A stretch of 64,000 nucleotides of DNA from NCBI GenBank assembly GCA_045638145.1, contig JAZUAU010000027.1, forward strand, positions 62,001 to 126,000. The letters run 5' to 3'. A model generated the notes under the pieces. It searched no databases. It was not told the origin of the DNA and saw only the letters and a list, made by a program, of their open reading frames with translations. Shown in pieces: positions 49,844 to 58,611 of the stretch. The position numbers and the translations under genes are program-made. This stretch comes from SFWF01 sp045638145 (GTDB lineage Bacteria > Bacillota > Clostridia > Oscillospirales > Acutalibacteraceae). The number at the start of each line of letters is the position of its first letter. The stretch's first letter is position 1.

Positions 49844-50455
49844 CTATATTTCCTTATTTCTCTTTCTTACCTTAATGCCCGACCACATAAAGATAATAAT
49901 CTGTCCCGGGATGCCGAGTACGAAAAGAATCCAAATATTGAAGCGGGCAGCGAGAAGCAGAGTTAAATAAACCGCGGCAAGAACCGACCACATAAGAAGA
50001 GAGATTATTGCAAAGTTAACCGATTTGTTAAACCACACCGAGTTGAAAACCAGCCAAACGATGAGAGAGGCGGGCACAGCCCAGAGGTAGGCTAGCCAGC
50101 GGTAGGAAAACTCTACCGACGCAATGTCGGTGGATACAAAGGCAACGGTGGCGATAAGCCAGACAAGGACAACCGAAATACCGGTAATAAGTCCGCGGTT
50201 GCGTATTTTGTCCTTTTTAAGCTCACTGACGAGTTTCACCGCCTCGTGCTCGTGAACAAGATAATCGAGTGTAACCCCGAAAAGCTCGGATACAGACAGC
50301 AGCACCGACACATCGGGCACCGATTCTCCTCGCTCCCATTTGGAAACCGCCTTGTCAGAATAGTTCAGTTTTTCGGCAAGCTCAATCTGTGTCATGCCCG
50401 CCGCCGTGCGAAGCTCTGAAATGTTCTTCGCTATAATGGGTTTTAAGTCGTTCAT
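49844..50455 (-). CDS. XRE-family regulator with membrane domain
   Basis: 203 residues. An N-terminal helix-turn-helix (KNISELRTAAGMTQIELAEKLNYSDKAVSKWERGESVPD, residues ~9-48) is followed from residue ~85 by four or so membrane helices. Membrane-bound XRE regulators of this layout are common in Clostridia and are thought to sense envelope or peptide signals; the target is unknown. A GGAG site precedes the ATG. Confidence 0.85.
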   Translation of the reverse strand: MNDLKPIIAKNISELRTAAGMTQIELAEKLNYSDKAVSKWERGESVPDVSVLLSVSELFGVTLDYLVHEHEAVKLVSELKKDKIRNRGLITGISVVLVWLIATVAFVSTDIASVEFSYRWLAYLWAVPASLIVWLVFNSVWFNKSVNFAIISLLMWSVLAAVYLTLLLAARFNIWILFVLGIPGQIIIFMWSGIKVRKRNKEI

Positions 50456-50528
50456 GTTTTTTCTCCAAATAACCGAGTGTTAATTTGCGTTGCTTGAAAG
50501 GTATCATAAACAGTAATAACATATACAC

Positions 50529-50557
50529 AGTATAACACAAGTTGAAAGATAAATCAA
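50529..50557 (-). promoter_or_regulatory. Promoter of the XRE gene
   Basis: TTGATT (50557-50552), 17-base spacer, TATACT (50534-50529) on the minus strand, ~75 bases before the ATG. Confidence 0.65.
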
Positions 50558-50584
50558 GTGTGCCAAAATCGTAATTCTACCGTT

Positions 50585-50611
50585 GGTAGAGTTAAAATTT
50601 CAAACTCTACC
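50585..50611. promoter_or_regulatory. Inverted repeat in the XRE-degV divergent region
   Basis: GGTAGAGTT (50585-50593) / AACTCTACC (50603-50611), 9-bp perfect arms with a 9-base AT-rich centre; CTACCG words also lie just outside. It stands upstream of both divergent genes, so it may be an operator for the XRE regulator. The rest of the 330-base gap holds no gene. Confidence 0.5.
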
Positions 50612-50785
50612 GCCCGTTTTTGAGCAGTATAGTCCCGAATCTATTTAGTAGGTTTAAAAGTCCCGTAGCTTTGTGTATACTTTAAGCAGCGGAGTTTTTG
50701 ACAACCCGCTTTTGTTTTGATTTTTAGGTCGAAGGATTGTAGCTTCGATATCAACAAGTCAATATATTTTTACGGAGATGATTTT

Positions 50786-51646
50786 TTGAGCAATTACGTT
50801 ATTTTAACCGACTCTGCCTGTGATTTGAAGCCCGAATTTTTAAAAGAGCTAGGCGTTGGTTATAAGAGTCTTTCCTTTACCTTTACTGATGAGGAAAAGA
50901 CCTATGGAAACTTTGACCTTTCTCCTGCCGAGTTTTATGCGCAAATGAGAAATGGAAGAAGCGCTAAGACCTCGGCGGTAAATATCGCCGAGTTTAAGGA
51001 CTTTTTTGAAGAAGAATTAAAAAAAGGAAATGATGTTTTATACCTCGCTTTTTCCTCGGGGCTTTCCACTACTTATAATTCCTCAGTTATCGCGGCAGAT
51101 GAGCTTCACGACACCTATCCAGACCGCAAAATAATCTGCATAGATACCCTTGCCGCTTCAGCAGGCTTCGGTATGCTCGTTTACCTTGCAGCAAAGGAGA
51201 AGGAAAAGGGTTCCGACCTTGAAGCTGTAGCAGAATTTATGCGAAAAACCGTTTCCGCTCAGGTACACTGGTTTACGGTTGATAACCTTGAATATTTGAA
51301 GCGCGGCGGCAGAGTTTCTCCCACCGTTGCCTTCGTTGGTGGTCTGCTCGGCATAAAGCCGATTCTCCATGTTGACGACGAGGGTCATCTTATAAAGGTA
51401 ACAACGGCGCGAGGCAGAAATGCATCCCTTATGGCTCTTGCCGATAAGCTCGGCACAACCATTCTCGAGGGTTCCCCCGTTTGGATTTCCCACGGTGACT
51501 GTGAAGAGGACGCAAAGCTGCTTGCTGATATAATCAAAGAAAAATACGGCAAAGAGGTTACCCTCATTACTGATGTCGGCCCCGTAATCGGCGCACATTC
51601 GGGTCCCGGTACAATGGCACTTTTCTTTCTTGGTAGTGAACGCTAA
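50786..51646 (+). CDS. DegV-family fatty-acid-binding protein
   Basis: 286 residues. DegV/FakB fold: VILTDSACDLKPEFLKELGVGYKSLSFTFTDEEKTYGN, the ligand-loop FSSGLSTTYNSSVIAADEL and DTLAASAGFGMLVYLA. FakB proteins present fatty acids to the FakA kinase, which is not in the window. The start is the TTG at 50786 with GGAG eight bases before. It overlaps the hemolysin III gene by one base. Confidence 0.9.
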   Translation: MSNYVILTDSACDLKPEFLKELGVGYKSLSFTFTDEEKTYGNFDLSPAEFYAQMRNGRSAKTSAVNIAEFKDFFEEELKKGNDVLYLAFSSGLSTTYNSSVIAADELHDTYPDRKIICIDTLAASAGFGMLVYLAAKEKEKGSDLEAVAEFMRKTVSAQVHWFTVDNLEYLKRGGRVSPTVAFVGGLLGIKPILHVDDEGHLIKVTTARGRNASLMALADKLGTTILEGSPVWISHGDCEEDAKLLADIIKEKYGKEVTLITDVGPVIGAHSGPGTMALFFLGSER

Positions 51647-52317
51647 TGACCAGAACTCCTCTTTCTGCCCGTCTTCTCCCCGACTACACCCGCGGTGAAG
51701 AAATTTTTAACTTCGTTTCCCATATTGTTGGCGGAGGATTCGGTGTTATCGCGCTGCTTCTCTGTGTTTTGCGCTCGGCATTTCGGGGCGACGCTTGGGA
51801 CGTTGTAGGCTCTGCCATTTACGGTGCTTCCCTTATAACCCTTTATTCAATGTCGAGCATCTACCACGCCCTGAAGCCCCCTACCGCAAAAAAGGTCTTT
51901 CAGGTGCTCGACCACTGCACCATTTATTTTCTCATTGCAGGCACCTATACGCCGATACTTTTCTCGGCTATAAGAGAGGTCTCTCCCCTCTGGTGCTGGG
52001 TCATTTTCGGAATTGAATGGGGCCTTACCTCCCTTGCCGTAACCCTTACTGCCATCGACCTTAAGAAATATTCGGTGCTATCTATGATATGCTATATAGG
52101 TATGGGTTGGTGCATAGTTATTGCCGCACCCGTGCTTTTAAAGGCTATCCCTATGGTCGGCTTTTGGTGGCTTCTCGCAGGGGGAATCTCCTACACCGTC
52201 GGCGCAGTCTTTTACGGCTTCGGTAAAAGGTGCCGTTATATCCATTCGTTCTTCCACCTTTTCGTGGTCCTCGGCAGCATTTTGCAGTTTGTTTCAATCT
52301 TCTTTTACGTACTTTAG
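51646..52317 (+). CDS. Hemolysin III / PAQR-family membrane protein
   Basis: 223 residues with seven membrane helices. Family motifs: EEIFNFVSHIVGGGFGV, SSIYHALKPPTAKKVFQVLDHCTIYFLIAGTYTP split over helices 2-3, and HSFFHLFVVLGSILQF near the end. The three conserved His residues suggest a zinc-dependent lipid amidase-like site, as in eukaryotic PAQR receptors. It is sandwiched between two DegV genes, which hints at a role in lipid handling. Confidence 0.9.
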   Translation: MTRTPLSARLLPDYTRGEEIFNFVSHIVGGGFGVIALLLCVLRSAFRGDAWDVVGSAIYGASLITLYSMSSIYHALKPPTAKKVFQVLDHCTIYFLIAGTYTPILFSAIREVSPLWCWVIFGIEWGLTSLAVTLTAIDLKKYSVLSMICYIGMGWCIVIAAPVLLKAIPMVGFWWLLAGGISYTVGAVFYGFGKRCRYIHSFFHLFVVLGSILQFVSIFFYVL

Positions 52318-52328
52318 AAAGGTGTTTT

Positions 52329-53168
52329 ATGTCAAGAAAATCTGTAAAAATCGTTGCAGACTCATCATCCGACCTGTTTTCTCTGGATTCCTTAGATTTT
52401 GAAACTGCTCCGCTTAAAATAATAACAGCTTCAAAGGAATACACCGACGACCCCAATCTTGACGTAAAGGGTATGGTAGATGAGCTTAGCCGCTATAAAG
52501 GAAAATCGTCAACCTCCTGCCCTAATGCCGGCGATTGGCTGAAGGTTTTTGGTGACGCGAAGGAAATTTTCTGCTTCACTATTACCGCTACACTTTCGGG
52601 CAGCTACAATGCTGCTTGCCTTGCAAGGCAGGAATATGAAGTGGCACACCCCGACCGCAAGGTTTTTGTTCTCAACACCCTTACCACAGGACCCGAAATG
52701 GCTCTTCTTATCGAAAAGACAAGGGAGCTTGTGCTTTCGGGCGCCGCTTTCGAGCAGATAACCGAGGCTGTTACCGATTATCGCCGTAAAACAGGGCTGA
52801 TATTTATGCTCCAATCTATGAGGAATCTTGCCAACAACGGCAGGGTTAGCCCCCTTGTTGCAAAGGCAGCAGGTCTTCTCGGCATTCGCGTAGTTGGAAA
52901 GGCAAGCGAGCGGGGCGACCTGCAGCAGCTTGCCAAGTGTCGCGGCGAAGAGCATGCACTTGAAAACATTGTTTTGCAGATGGAAAAGGAGGGATATAAC
53001 GGCGGTAAAATTAGAATTGCCCATTGTTTTAATGAAGATGCCGCAAATAAGCTTTCCTCTCTTCTACTTTCAAAATACCTAAACGCAGATATCAGAGTTT
53101 ACCGCTGCGCCGCACTTTGCAGCTTTTATGCCGAAATGGGTGGTCTGCTCATCGGATTTGAAAAGTAA
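52329..53168 (+). CDS. Second DegV-family protein
   Basis: 279 residues. KIVADSSSDLFSLDSLDFETAPLKIITASKEYTDD, TATLSGSYNAACLARQEYE and NTLTTGPEMALLIEKTREL match DegV. It is distant from the first copy, so a different fatty-acid preference is likely. Start: ATG at 52329 with AAAGGTG before it, 11 bases after the hemolysin III stop. A terminator follows. Confidence 0.88.
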   Translation: MSRKSVKIVADSSSDLFSLDSLDFETAPLKIITASKEYTDDPNLDVKGMVDELSRYKGKSSTSCPNAGDWLKVFGDAKEIFCFTITATLSGSYNAACLARQEYEVAHPDRKVFVLNTLTTGPEMALLIEKTRELVLSGAAFEQITEAVTDYRRKTGLIFMLQSMRNLANNGRVSPLVAKAAGLLGIRVVGKASERGDLQQLAKCRGEEHALENIVLQMEKEGYNGGKIRIAHCFNEDAANKLSSLLLSKYLNADIRVYRCAALCSFYAEMGGLLIGFEK

Positions 53169-53191
53169 TCTCCAAACTGTATATAAAATTA

Positions 53192-53213
53192 CCCCGACTA
53201 ATGTTAGTCGGGG
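53192..53213. terminator. Terminator between convergent genes
   Basis: A 10-bp perfect stem CCCCGACTAA / TTAGTCGGGG with a two-base loop, followed by ATTATCATTTCTT. Confidence 0.75.
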
Positions 53214-53229
53214 ATTATCATTTCTTATC

Positions 53230-53820
53230 TTATTTTGTCATCATTTCAACATAATTCTTTATAACCTTGATGCAGTTTTCTGCACCGAGCTTACCTGAAT
53301 TAAGGGTGAGATCATAGTTTACAGGGTTGGTCCAATAATTTCCGCCGGTATAATATTTATAGTAATCTGCACGGAAGCGGTCGGTTTCGGTGATAAGGTC
53401 GTGGGCCTCAGCCTCGGTAACCTCCATTTTTTCCATTACATTTTTAAGGCAGACGGCACGAGGAGCCTCTATGTAAAAGCTGAAAACATTTTCCATATCG
53501 CGAAGCACATAGTCGGCACATTTTCCAACGATAACGCAGGATTCCTTTTCGGCTAGATCACGGATTACCTTTGCCTGATGCTCAAAAAGAACATCGTTCG
53601 GCACAAAGGACGAGCTAAGAGTATCGAGAAGACTGTGCTTTACTATTCTTTCATCTGCCTCGGCAAACTTTGATCGGTCATAGCCGCTCTCTTCCGCCGC
53701 CATAGTCAGAATATCGTGCTCGTGACAAGGCACGCAGAGTTCTCGTGCGATTTCTCTTGCAATCTGCTTTCCGCCCGAGCCGAAACCACGAGCGATGGTT
53801 ATAACGAATTTTTTACTCAT
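53230..53820 (-). CDS. Cytidylate kinase-like family protein
   Basis: 196 residues of the cytidylate kinase 2 family: ITIARGFGSGGKQIAREIARELCVPCHEHDIL carries the glycine-rich nucleotide loop, and SCVIVGKCADYVLRDMENVFSFYIEAP the second strand. These are not the housekeeping Cmk; the substrate is unknown. GGAGG lies eight bases before the ATG at 53820; the longer frame would start within the ribosome site. Confidence 0.88.
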   Translation of the reverse strand: MSKKFVITIARGFGSGGKQIAREIARELCVPCHEHDILTMAAEESGYDRSKFAEADERIVKHSLLDTLSSSFVPNDVLFEHQAKVIRDLAEKESCVIVGKCADYVLRDMENVFSFYIEAPRAVCLKNVMEKMEVTEAEAHDLITETDRFRADYYKYYTGGNYWTNPVNYDLTLNSGKLGAENCIKVIKNYVEMMTK

Positions 53821-53838
53821 ATATGAAACCTCCAAGGT

Positions 53839-55158
53839 TTATTCTTGTTCTTTAGTGGTGTTTTTGAAAACCTTAGCCCATCCGCCGTCGGTCTGTACCG
53901 AAGCTGTATCAAGCCCTGCCGCGGTGAGTTGCCCTAAAAGCGGGTCGCGGATTTCCTCATTCCAACCCATAATTTCTATAGCTTCAAGGTCGCTGCTAAT
54001 GATTAACTTAGCAAGCGCATCTGTATCTCCCGCAAAGCTCACACCTGTTTTTGTAAAATACCAAGCGTCGATAGAATTGCAGACGGGAAGCATATAGTTA
54101 TAAGGCTTGCCCTCGAAAAGTTCCTGGTTGGTGAAATCATCAGGAGCAGGCTCAATCGTACGGGAGAAACTGATGCCGGGGTCGGTAAGATTGAAAAACT
54201 CATGACGCGTGCCAAGAATGTTGTCGTCAAAAGTGACATCAAGATGATACCACTTGCCGTCGAGCTCTACAAGATTCCACATATGTGGCTCCTGGGTAAA
54301 GCCAACAACAGGAAACGAACGTATGCCAAACTCATAAAGAAGCATCTGCATCGCCCTTGTGTACCCCTCGCAAACCGCATCGCCACGAACCAAAGCACCA
54401 TATGCGGTGTAGGAGAGCACGTCGGGTGTTTCACTATAGGTTATAAGTTCACAGAGTATATCGTGAAGCTGAAGCTCAATTTCATAGGGGTCTGTAGCGG
54501 TAATCCTCGACTTGATTTTGTCTATTGCCTCGCGAAGTTCAACCTGCATAACCGCTTTTTTAGCCCTTTCCACAATGTAGGTTGCGGTAAGGCTTTCAAT
54601 ATCCTCTTCATTCTCGCCGTGCTCATTTATAAAAAGAATTGCCATATCTCCGTCGGCAATCTCGCCGATGCTCCAGGAATAGGGAAGCCAGAATATATCT
54701 GGTCGGTCATTTTTAAGTGTTACGGCAATATGGTGAGCGTCACGCTCGGTAATTTCAGAGGCAGGACCAAGGCAGATATATCCGCTCGGCATAGACTGAA
54801 CCGCCTGGGCTAAAATTTCATAAGCCGCCTTCTGGGTGTCGGTCAGATTTTGATAACCGTAATAACACGCGGGCTCGAGGGGCTTCGGCGGGTCGGGCTT
54901 ATCAGGGGGTGTCGGCGGGTCGTCGGGCGGTGTAGTGCTCGAAACCTCGCTCGAAGAAATATCCAAAGAAGAGTTCGAAGACACGGGGTCGGACAAGGTA
55001 TTAGTTGAGGTATCCGAAGAGGTTACAGATGAAATATCCGAAGACGCAAAATCGCTTGCGACAGCATGGATAGTATCTCCCTCACCGCCCTTTGCGGCGC
55101 AGGCAACAAGGGATATTATTAATAAAATGGCTAAAAGCAAATACGCAGGTCTTCTCAT
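53839..55158 (-). CDS. Transglutaminase-like domain lipoprotein
   Basis: About 439 residues. Lipoprotein signal with lipobox LVAC, then a Ser/Thr-rich stretch and a proline-rich spacer (TTPPDDPPTPPDKPDPPKP). From residue ~110 an N-terminal helical region leads into a transglutaminase-like core with the Cys-His-Asp triad: RGDAVCEGYTRAMQMLLY, EPHMWNLVELDGKWYHLDVTFDD. Such proteins may act as proteases or cross-linkers at the surface. The start could be ATG 55164 (ATGA overlap) or ATG 55158. Confidence 0.87.
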   Translation of the reverse strand: MRRPAYLLLAILLIISLVACAAKGGEGDTIHAVASDFASSDISSVTSSDTSTNTLSDPVSSNSSLDISSSEVSSTTPPDDPPTPPDKPDPPKPLEPACYYGYQNLTDTQKAAYEILAQAVQSMPSGYICLGPASEITERDAHHIAVTLKNDRPDIFWLPYSWSIGEIADGDMAILFINEHGENEEDIESLTATYIVERAKKAVMQVELREAIDKIKSRITATDPYEIELQLHDILCELITYSETPDVLSYTAYGALVRGDAVCEGYTRAMQMLLYEFGIRSFPVVGFTQEPHMWNLVELDGKWYHLDVTFDDNILGTRHEFFNLTDPGISFSRTIEPAPDDFTNQELFEGKPYNYMLPVCNSIDAWYFTKTGVSFAGDTDALAKLIISSDLEAIEIMGWNEEIRDPLLGQLTAAGLDTASVQTDGGWAKVFKNTTKEQE

Positions 55159-55160
55159 CT

Positions 55161-55787
55161 TCATCCCTTTTCTATAGTAATGTTGCTTGCCATCTCGGCA
55201 AAGTATTCCGCCCAATCATAGCAAACCGTAAAATTTAAATTATTCTCCGTTTCTTTAATTATAAACTCAAAATCATCTGTAGACAACCCTATTTTTGAAA
55301 TTTTTTCAAAAAAAGCTTCTGTTATGTTTTGGCGGGTGTCAAAGTCTGCCTTCTCAGAAAGTTTTTGACGGAGTGAGCCCGACAAATAGTTTCGTTTCGT
55401 GCCGCCCTCGGCAAAACTGATGCCACCAAGTCGGTCGCATAATGCCGCAAGAAATTCAGTATCAGCCACAAGGGTTTTATTCACACCGTATTGGCTTGCC
55501 GCCGCCTGTCCCTGAGGGTTGTCGTTATATATTTTTATATCAATTCGACGCGACCCAAAATCAAGATATAAAAGTGCGCCTGCTCCGTCATCAAAAAGGA
55601 GCAAAAGTGAGCAGTTGTCTACTCCCGAATAATACTCAACCCCGGAAACGAAATCATCGGCAGGGGTGGGTGTCGGTTCGGAATTGAGCTTCACCTCGGC
55701 TGGAAGCAGCAAAAGCCCCAAAAGAAAAAAGACTGAAAAAGAAAAAATGAGTGACAACAACACCGTAATAGTCGCACCTTTTTTCAC
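55161..55787 (-). CDS. Membrane-anchored extracellular protein of unknown function
   Basis: 208 residues: one N-terminal membrane helix (~8-28), a short TPTPA linker and a mixed alpha/beta domain (SLLLLFDDGAGALLYLDFGSRRIDIKIYND; TEFLAALCDRLGGISF). The last part faintly recalls LytR-CpsA-Psr domains, but the catalytic Arg/Asp set is not evident. It overlaps the transglutaminase gene, so the two likely act together at the cell surface. Confidence 0.68.
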   Translation of the reverse strand: MKKGATITVLLSLIFSFSVFFLLGLLLLPAEVKLNSEPTPTPADDFVSGVEYYSGVDNCSLLLLFDDGAGALLYLDFGSRRIDIKIYNDNPQGQAAASQYGVNKTLVADTEFLAALCDRLGGISFAEGGTKRNYLSGSLRQKLSEKADFDTRQNITEAFFEKISKIGLSTDDFEFIIKETENNLNFTVCYDWAEYFAEMASNITIEKG

Positions 55788-55889
55788 AAAATCACCCCAA
55801 AAAGATTAATGTAGTTATTATACCCGAGAGCCAAAAAACATATACAACTAAAAAAGAAAAGCGCACCTTTGAACTGCTGCAAATTAAAT

Positions 55890-56020
55890 CACGGCGAAGC
55901 CGTGGATGTAATTTATATTTCGTCTGCGAAGCAGACACCAAACTTCTTCACTATTACTTTTACTTATTACTTTAAAATCGACAAGGTTTATTTAGTGAAG
56001 AGTGAAGAAGTAAGAGGTAA
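55890..56020. repeat. Non-coding hairpin repeat patch before tRNA-Arg
   Basis: No gene from 55788 to 56061. Two short hairpins with GAA loops (CACGGC-GAA-GCCGTG at 55890, GTCTGC-GAA-GCAGAC at 55922) precede long AT-rich arms: TTCTTCACTATTAC...TTATTACTT (55940-55972) is complementary to AGTGAAGAAGTAAGAGGTAA and following (55999-56025). Confidence 0.5.
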
Positions 56021-56025
56021 TAAGT

Positions 56026-56061
56026 AAAATCGACAAGGCTCTGTTGAACCTTGTCGATTTT
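56026..56061 (-). terminator. Terminator of tRNA-Arg
   Basis: A 13-bp stem AAAATCGACAAGG / CCTTGTCGATTTT with a ~10-base loop; T-runs at both ends. Confidence 0.85.
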
Positions 56062-56138
56062 TGGCCCGCTCGAAGGGATTTGAACCCCCGTTCTTCAGAA
56101 TCGGAATCTGCTGCGTTATCCAGCTGCGCCACGAGCGG
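56062..56138 (-). tRNA. tRNA-Arg (anticodon CCG)
   Basis: On the minus strand the acceptor arms CCGCTCG / CGAGCGG close a 77-base molecule with encoded CCA, T-loop GTTCAAATC and D-loop AGCTGGATA. The anticodon loop reads TTCCGAT, anticodon CCG (arginine, codon CGG). The first anticodon-stem pair is G-A rather than Watson-Crick. Confidence 0.93.
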
Positions 56139-56334
56139 AAATATTCACGGCTTTTGTATTTTACCACAATATATTCGAAAAATCAATTTTTATTATTCCG
56201 TAATTCAAATATACTTAAACGGGCGATTACTGAATCTCTCTACTATTGCCACAAGAAAAACACCGTCGACTGTGCTTTTTTAATCAAGCTATTTTGTTCC
56301 ATTTAATCCTTATTTTTAATTTCTTCAGGCGCTT

Positions 56335-56770
56335 ATATTTCACCCTCTGTTTTTTCGGAGCCTTTAATAGCCTGTCTTATCAGATATAAGACTTCTGCAT
56401 TTTCGCTGCGACCCTCATAGAAAATAAAGGTGTTAAAACCTTTTACGTGGGTACGAACGGTGGCTTTGACCGCTTGGTGTTGAGCACGCTTCGAGCAGTC
56501 TCTAAAATATACAATATTAAATATTCGGTTGTTTTGGCATATCCCAATCTTAACAAGGAATATTACGATTACGAGATAGGAGAAATGCTGTACCCCGATA
56601 TTTTTGAAAAAACACCCTTAAGATTTGCGACCGATAAACGAAACAGGTGGAAGATAAAACAATGCGATGTTGTGGTAACCTATGTAAATTCTTATATAGG
56701 CGGTGCCGCCAAATATGTTGAAATTTGCAAGAAAAAGCAACTACCAATCATGCGGCTTGGGAAAAAGTGA
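56335..56770 (+). pseudogene. Decayed SLOG/DUF1273-type gene
   Basis: The 3' part (from ~56390) reads FYVGTNGGFDRLVLSTLRAVSKIYNI, then RFATDKRNRWKIKQCDVVVTYVNSYIGGAAKYVEI, matching SLOG-family nucleotide-binding proteins. The expected start (CFxGHR) survives only as LCFFGAFNS, and a TAA at 56387-56389 breaks the frame; the usual ~40 residues between these are missing or altered. A GTG at 56447 could start a fragment of 107 residues. I read it as a remnant. The 200 bases before it (56139-56334) hold no gene. Confidence 0.65.
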
Positions 56771-56791
56771 AGAGGACCTTTCCCTCTTCAC
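56767..56791 (+). terminator. Hairpin after the SLOG remnant
   Basis: GTGAAGAGG / CCTCTTCAC stem with a 7-base loop, overlapping the remnant's stop; only a weak T-run follows (CTTTCC). Confidence 0.6.
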
Positions 56792-56805
56792 CTTTCCTTA
56801 AACAA

Positions 56806-56840
56806 AAGCAAGCTCCCTTTCGGGAGCTTGCTTTTTTATT
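56806..56840. terminator. Hydrogenase operon terminator (bidirectional)
   Basis: A 12-bp perfect stem AAGCAAGCTCCC / GGGAGCTTGCTT with a 4-base loop and T-runs on both strands, at the hydA stop codon. Confidence 0.9.
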
Positions 56841-58593
56841 TTATGATGTCCTTAGAACGGTCAACATAAGAGGTGTGGAGAATCTCGTGAGCCTTATGGC
56901 TACCGGGCTCGCCGAAGTACTCAGCGTAGAGAGCCTTAACAACCGGGCTTTCGTGAGATTTTCTGAGGGTATTAGCCTCGTCGTAGCTATAGAGTGCCTT
57001 TGCACGCTCAGCACGAAGGTCAATATTCTGACGAACAGAGGTGGGCTGAATGGGCTGACCGCCGCCGTTTACACAGCCGCCGGGGCAGCACATAACCTCG
57101 ATGAAGTGGTAGTTCTTCTCGCCGTTTTCAACAGCGGTAAGAACCTTATCAACCGCATCAAGACCGCTAACTACGCAGATGTTAACGTCCATACCTGCAA
57201 CATTAAGGGTAGCTTCCTTAACAGCGTCGATTCCGCGAACTGCGTGGAACTCAACCTTATCGAGCTCCTTGCCCTCGAGAACCTCAGCAACGGTACGGAG
57301 GGCAGCCTCCATAACACCGCCGGTTGCGCCGAAGATAACAGCTGCACCGGTAGACTCACCGAGAGGAGAGTCAAACTTCTCATCGGGGAGATTTACAAAG
57401 TCGATTCGGGCCCTCTTAATCATACGGGCAAGCTCACGGGTTGTGATAGAAATATCAAGGTCAGGAACACCTGCTGCGTTCTGGTCGTCACGAGCAATCT
57501 CGAACTTCTTAGCAGTACAGGGCATTACAGATACAGAAACTATATCCTTAGGATCAAGGCCGTTCTTCTCTGCATACCAGGTCTTGATTACAGCACCAAA
57601 CATCTGCTGAGGAGACTTGCAGGAAGAAAGGTTGGGGAGAAGATTCGGATGATACATCTCGCAAAACTTAATCCATCCGGGTGAGCAAGAAGTAATCATC
57701 GGGAGCGCGCCGCCGTTCTTTACACGACCGATAAACTCGGTTCCCTCTTCCATAATTGTAAGGTCAGCACCAACATTGGTATCGAACACCTTGTCGAAGC
57801 CGAGGCGACGGAGAGCGGCAACCATCTTGCCCTCAACACCGGTTCCGATAGCCATGCCGAACTCTTCACCGAGAGCGGCACGAACGGCAGGAGCGGTCTG
57901 AACGATAACGATCTTTGTGGGGTCGTTAAGAGCCTCAAATACCTTATCTGTATCGTCCTTCTCGCGGAGTGCGCCGGTGGGGCAGTTTACAATACACTGT
58001 CCGCAGGATACGCAGCCTACCTCAGCAAGACCAAGGTTGAAGCCGCAAGCGATATTGGTATCAATGCCGCGGTCGTTAGCGCCGATAACAGCAACCTTCT
58101 GTGCCTTACAGGCGGCAACGCAGCGACGACAAAGGATACACTTATTATTATCGCGAATCATATGAGGAGCAGAGCAGTCGAGCTCGTATACCGGCTTCAT
58201 ACCGTCATACTTTGCCTCGTCGGTTACGCCGTAGTCATTACAAAGAGCCTGGAACTCACAGTTGCCCGAGCGAACGCAGGAAAGACACTTGCGCTCGTGG
58301 GTAGAAAGCATAAGCTCGAGGGTCATCTTTCTGGACTTCTGAACTTCGAGAGAATTGGTCTTAACTTCCATTCCCTCTGTAACAGGGTATACGCAAGCGG
58401 TAACAATTCTGAAACCGCGGCCTTCGTTTACCTCAACAACGCAGATACGGCAAGCGCCGATCTCGTTCATTTCCTTCATAAAGCAGAGGGTGGGAATCTC
58501 GATTCCAACCTGACGAGCTGCTTCGAGGACAGTAGTACCAACGGGTACGGAGACATCCATACCGTCGATTTTTAAGTTAATCATCTTAGACAT
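56836..58593 (-). CDS. hydA: NADH-dependent [FeFe] hydrogenase catalytic subunit
   Basis: 585 residues. Domains in order: N-terminal [2Fe-2S] domain (Cys in LCFMKEMNEIGACRIC), His-Cys3 [4Fe-4S] (HERKCLSCVRSGNCEF), two [4Fe-4S] clusters (CILCRRCVAAC, CVSCGQCIVNC), H-cluster domain with motifs TSCSPGWIKF, MPCTAKKFE and CCPGGCVNGGGQP, and a small C-terminal domain. It makes or uses H2. With HydB and HndB it should form the NAD-linked, possibly ferredoxin-bifurcating enzyme. In the first H-cluster motif a Ser replaces one Cys of the classical TSCCPxW. Confidence 0.95.
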   Translation of the reverse strand: MSKMINLKIDGMDVSVPVGTTVLEAARQVGIEIPTLCFMKEMNEIGACRICVVEVNEGRGFRIVTACVYPVTEGMEVKTNSLEVQKSRKMTLELMLSTHERKCLSCVRSGNCEFQALCNDYGVTDEAKYDGMKPVYELDCSAPHMIRDNNKCILCRRCVAACKAQKVAVIGANDRGIDTNIACGFNLGLAEVGCVSCGQCIVNCPTGALREKDDTDKVFEALNDPTKIVIVQTAPAVRAALGEEFGMAIGTGVEGKMVAALRRLGFDKVFDTNVGADLTIMEEGTEFIGRVKNGGALPMITSCSPGWIKFCEMYHPNLLPNLSSCKSPQQMFGAVIKTWYAEKNGLDPKDIVSVSVMPCTAKKFEIARDDQNAAGVPDLDISITTRELARMIKRARIDFVNLPDEKFDSPLGESTGAAVIFGATGGVMEAALRTVAEVLEGKELDKVEFHAVRGIDAVKEATLNVAGMDVNICVVSGLDAVDKVLTAVENGEKNYHFIEVMCCPGGCVNGGGQPIQPTSVRQNIDLRAERAKALYSYDEANTLRKSHESPVVKALYAEYFGEPGSHKAHEILHTSYVDRSKDIIK

Positions 58594-58611
58594 AACAGTT
58601 ATCTCCTTTCC

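Noticed and set aside
56725..57684. A 319-codon plus-strand frame opposite hydA, and another at 60262-60816.
   Set aside because: They mirror strongly conserved hydrogenase genes and have no protein-like features of their own.
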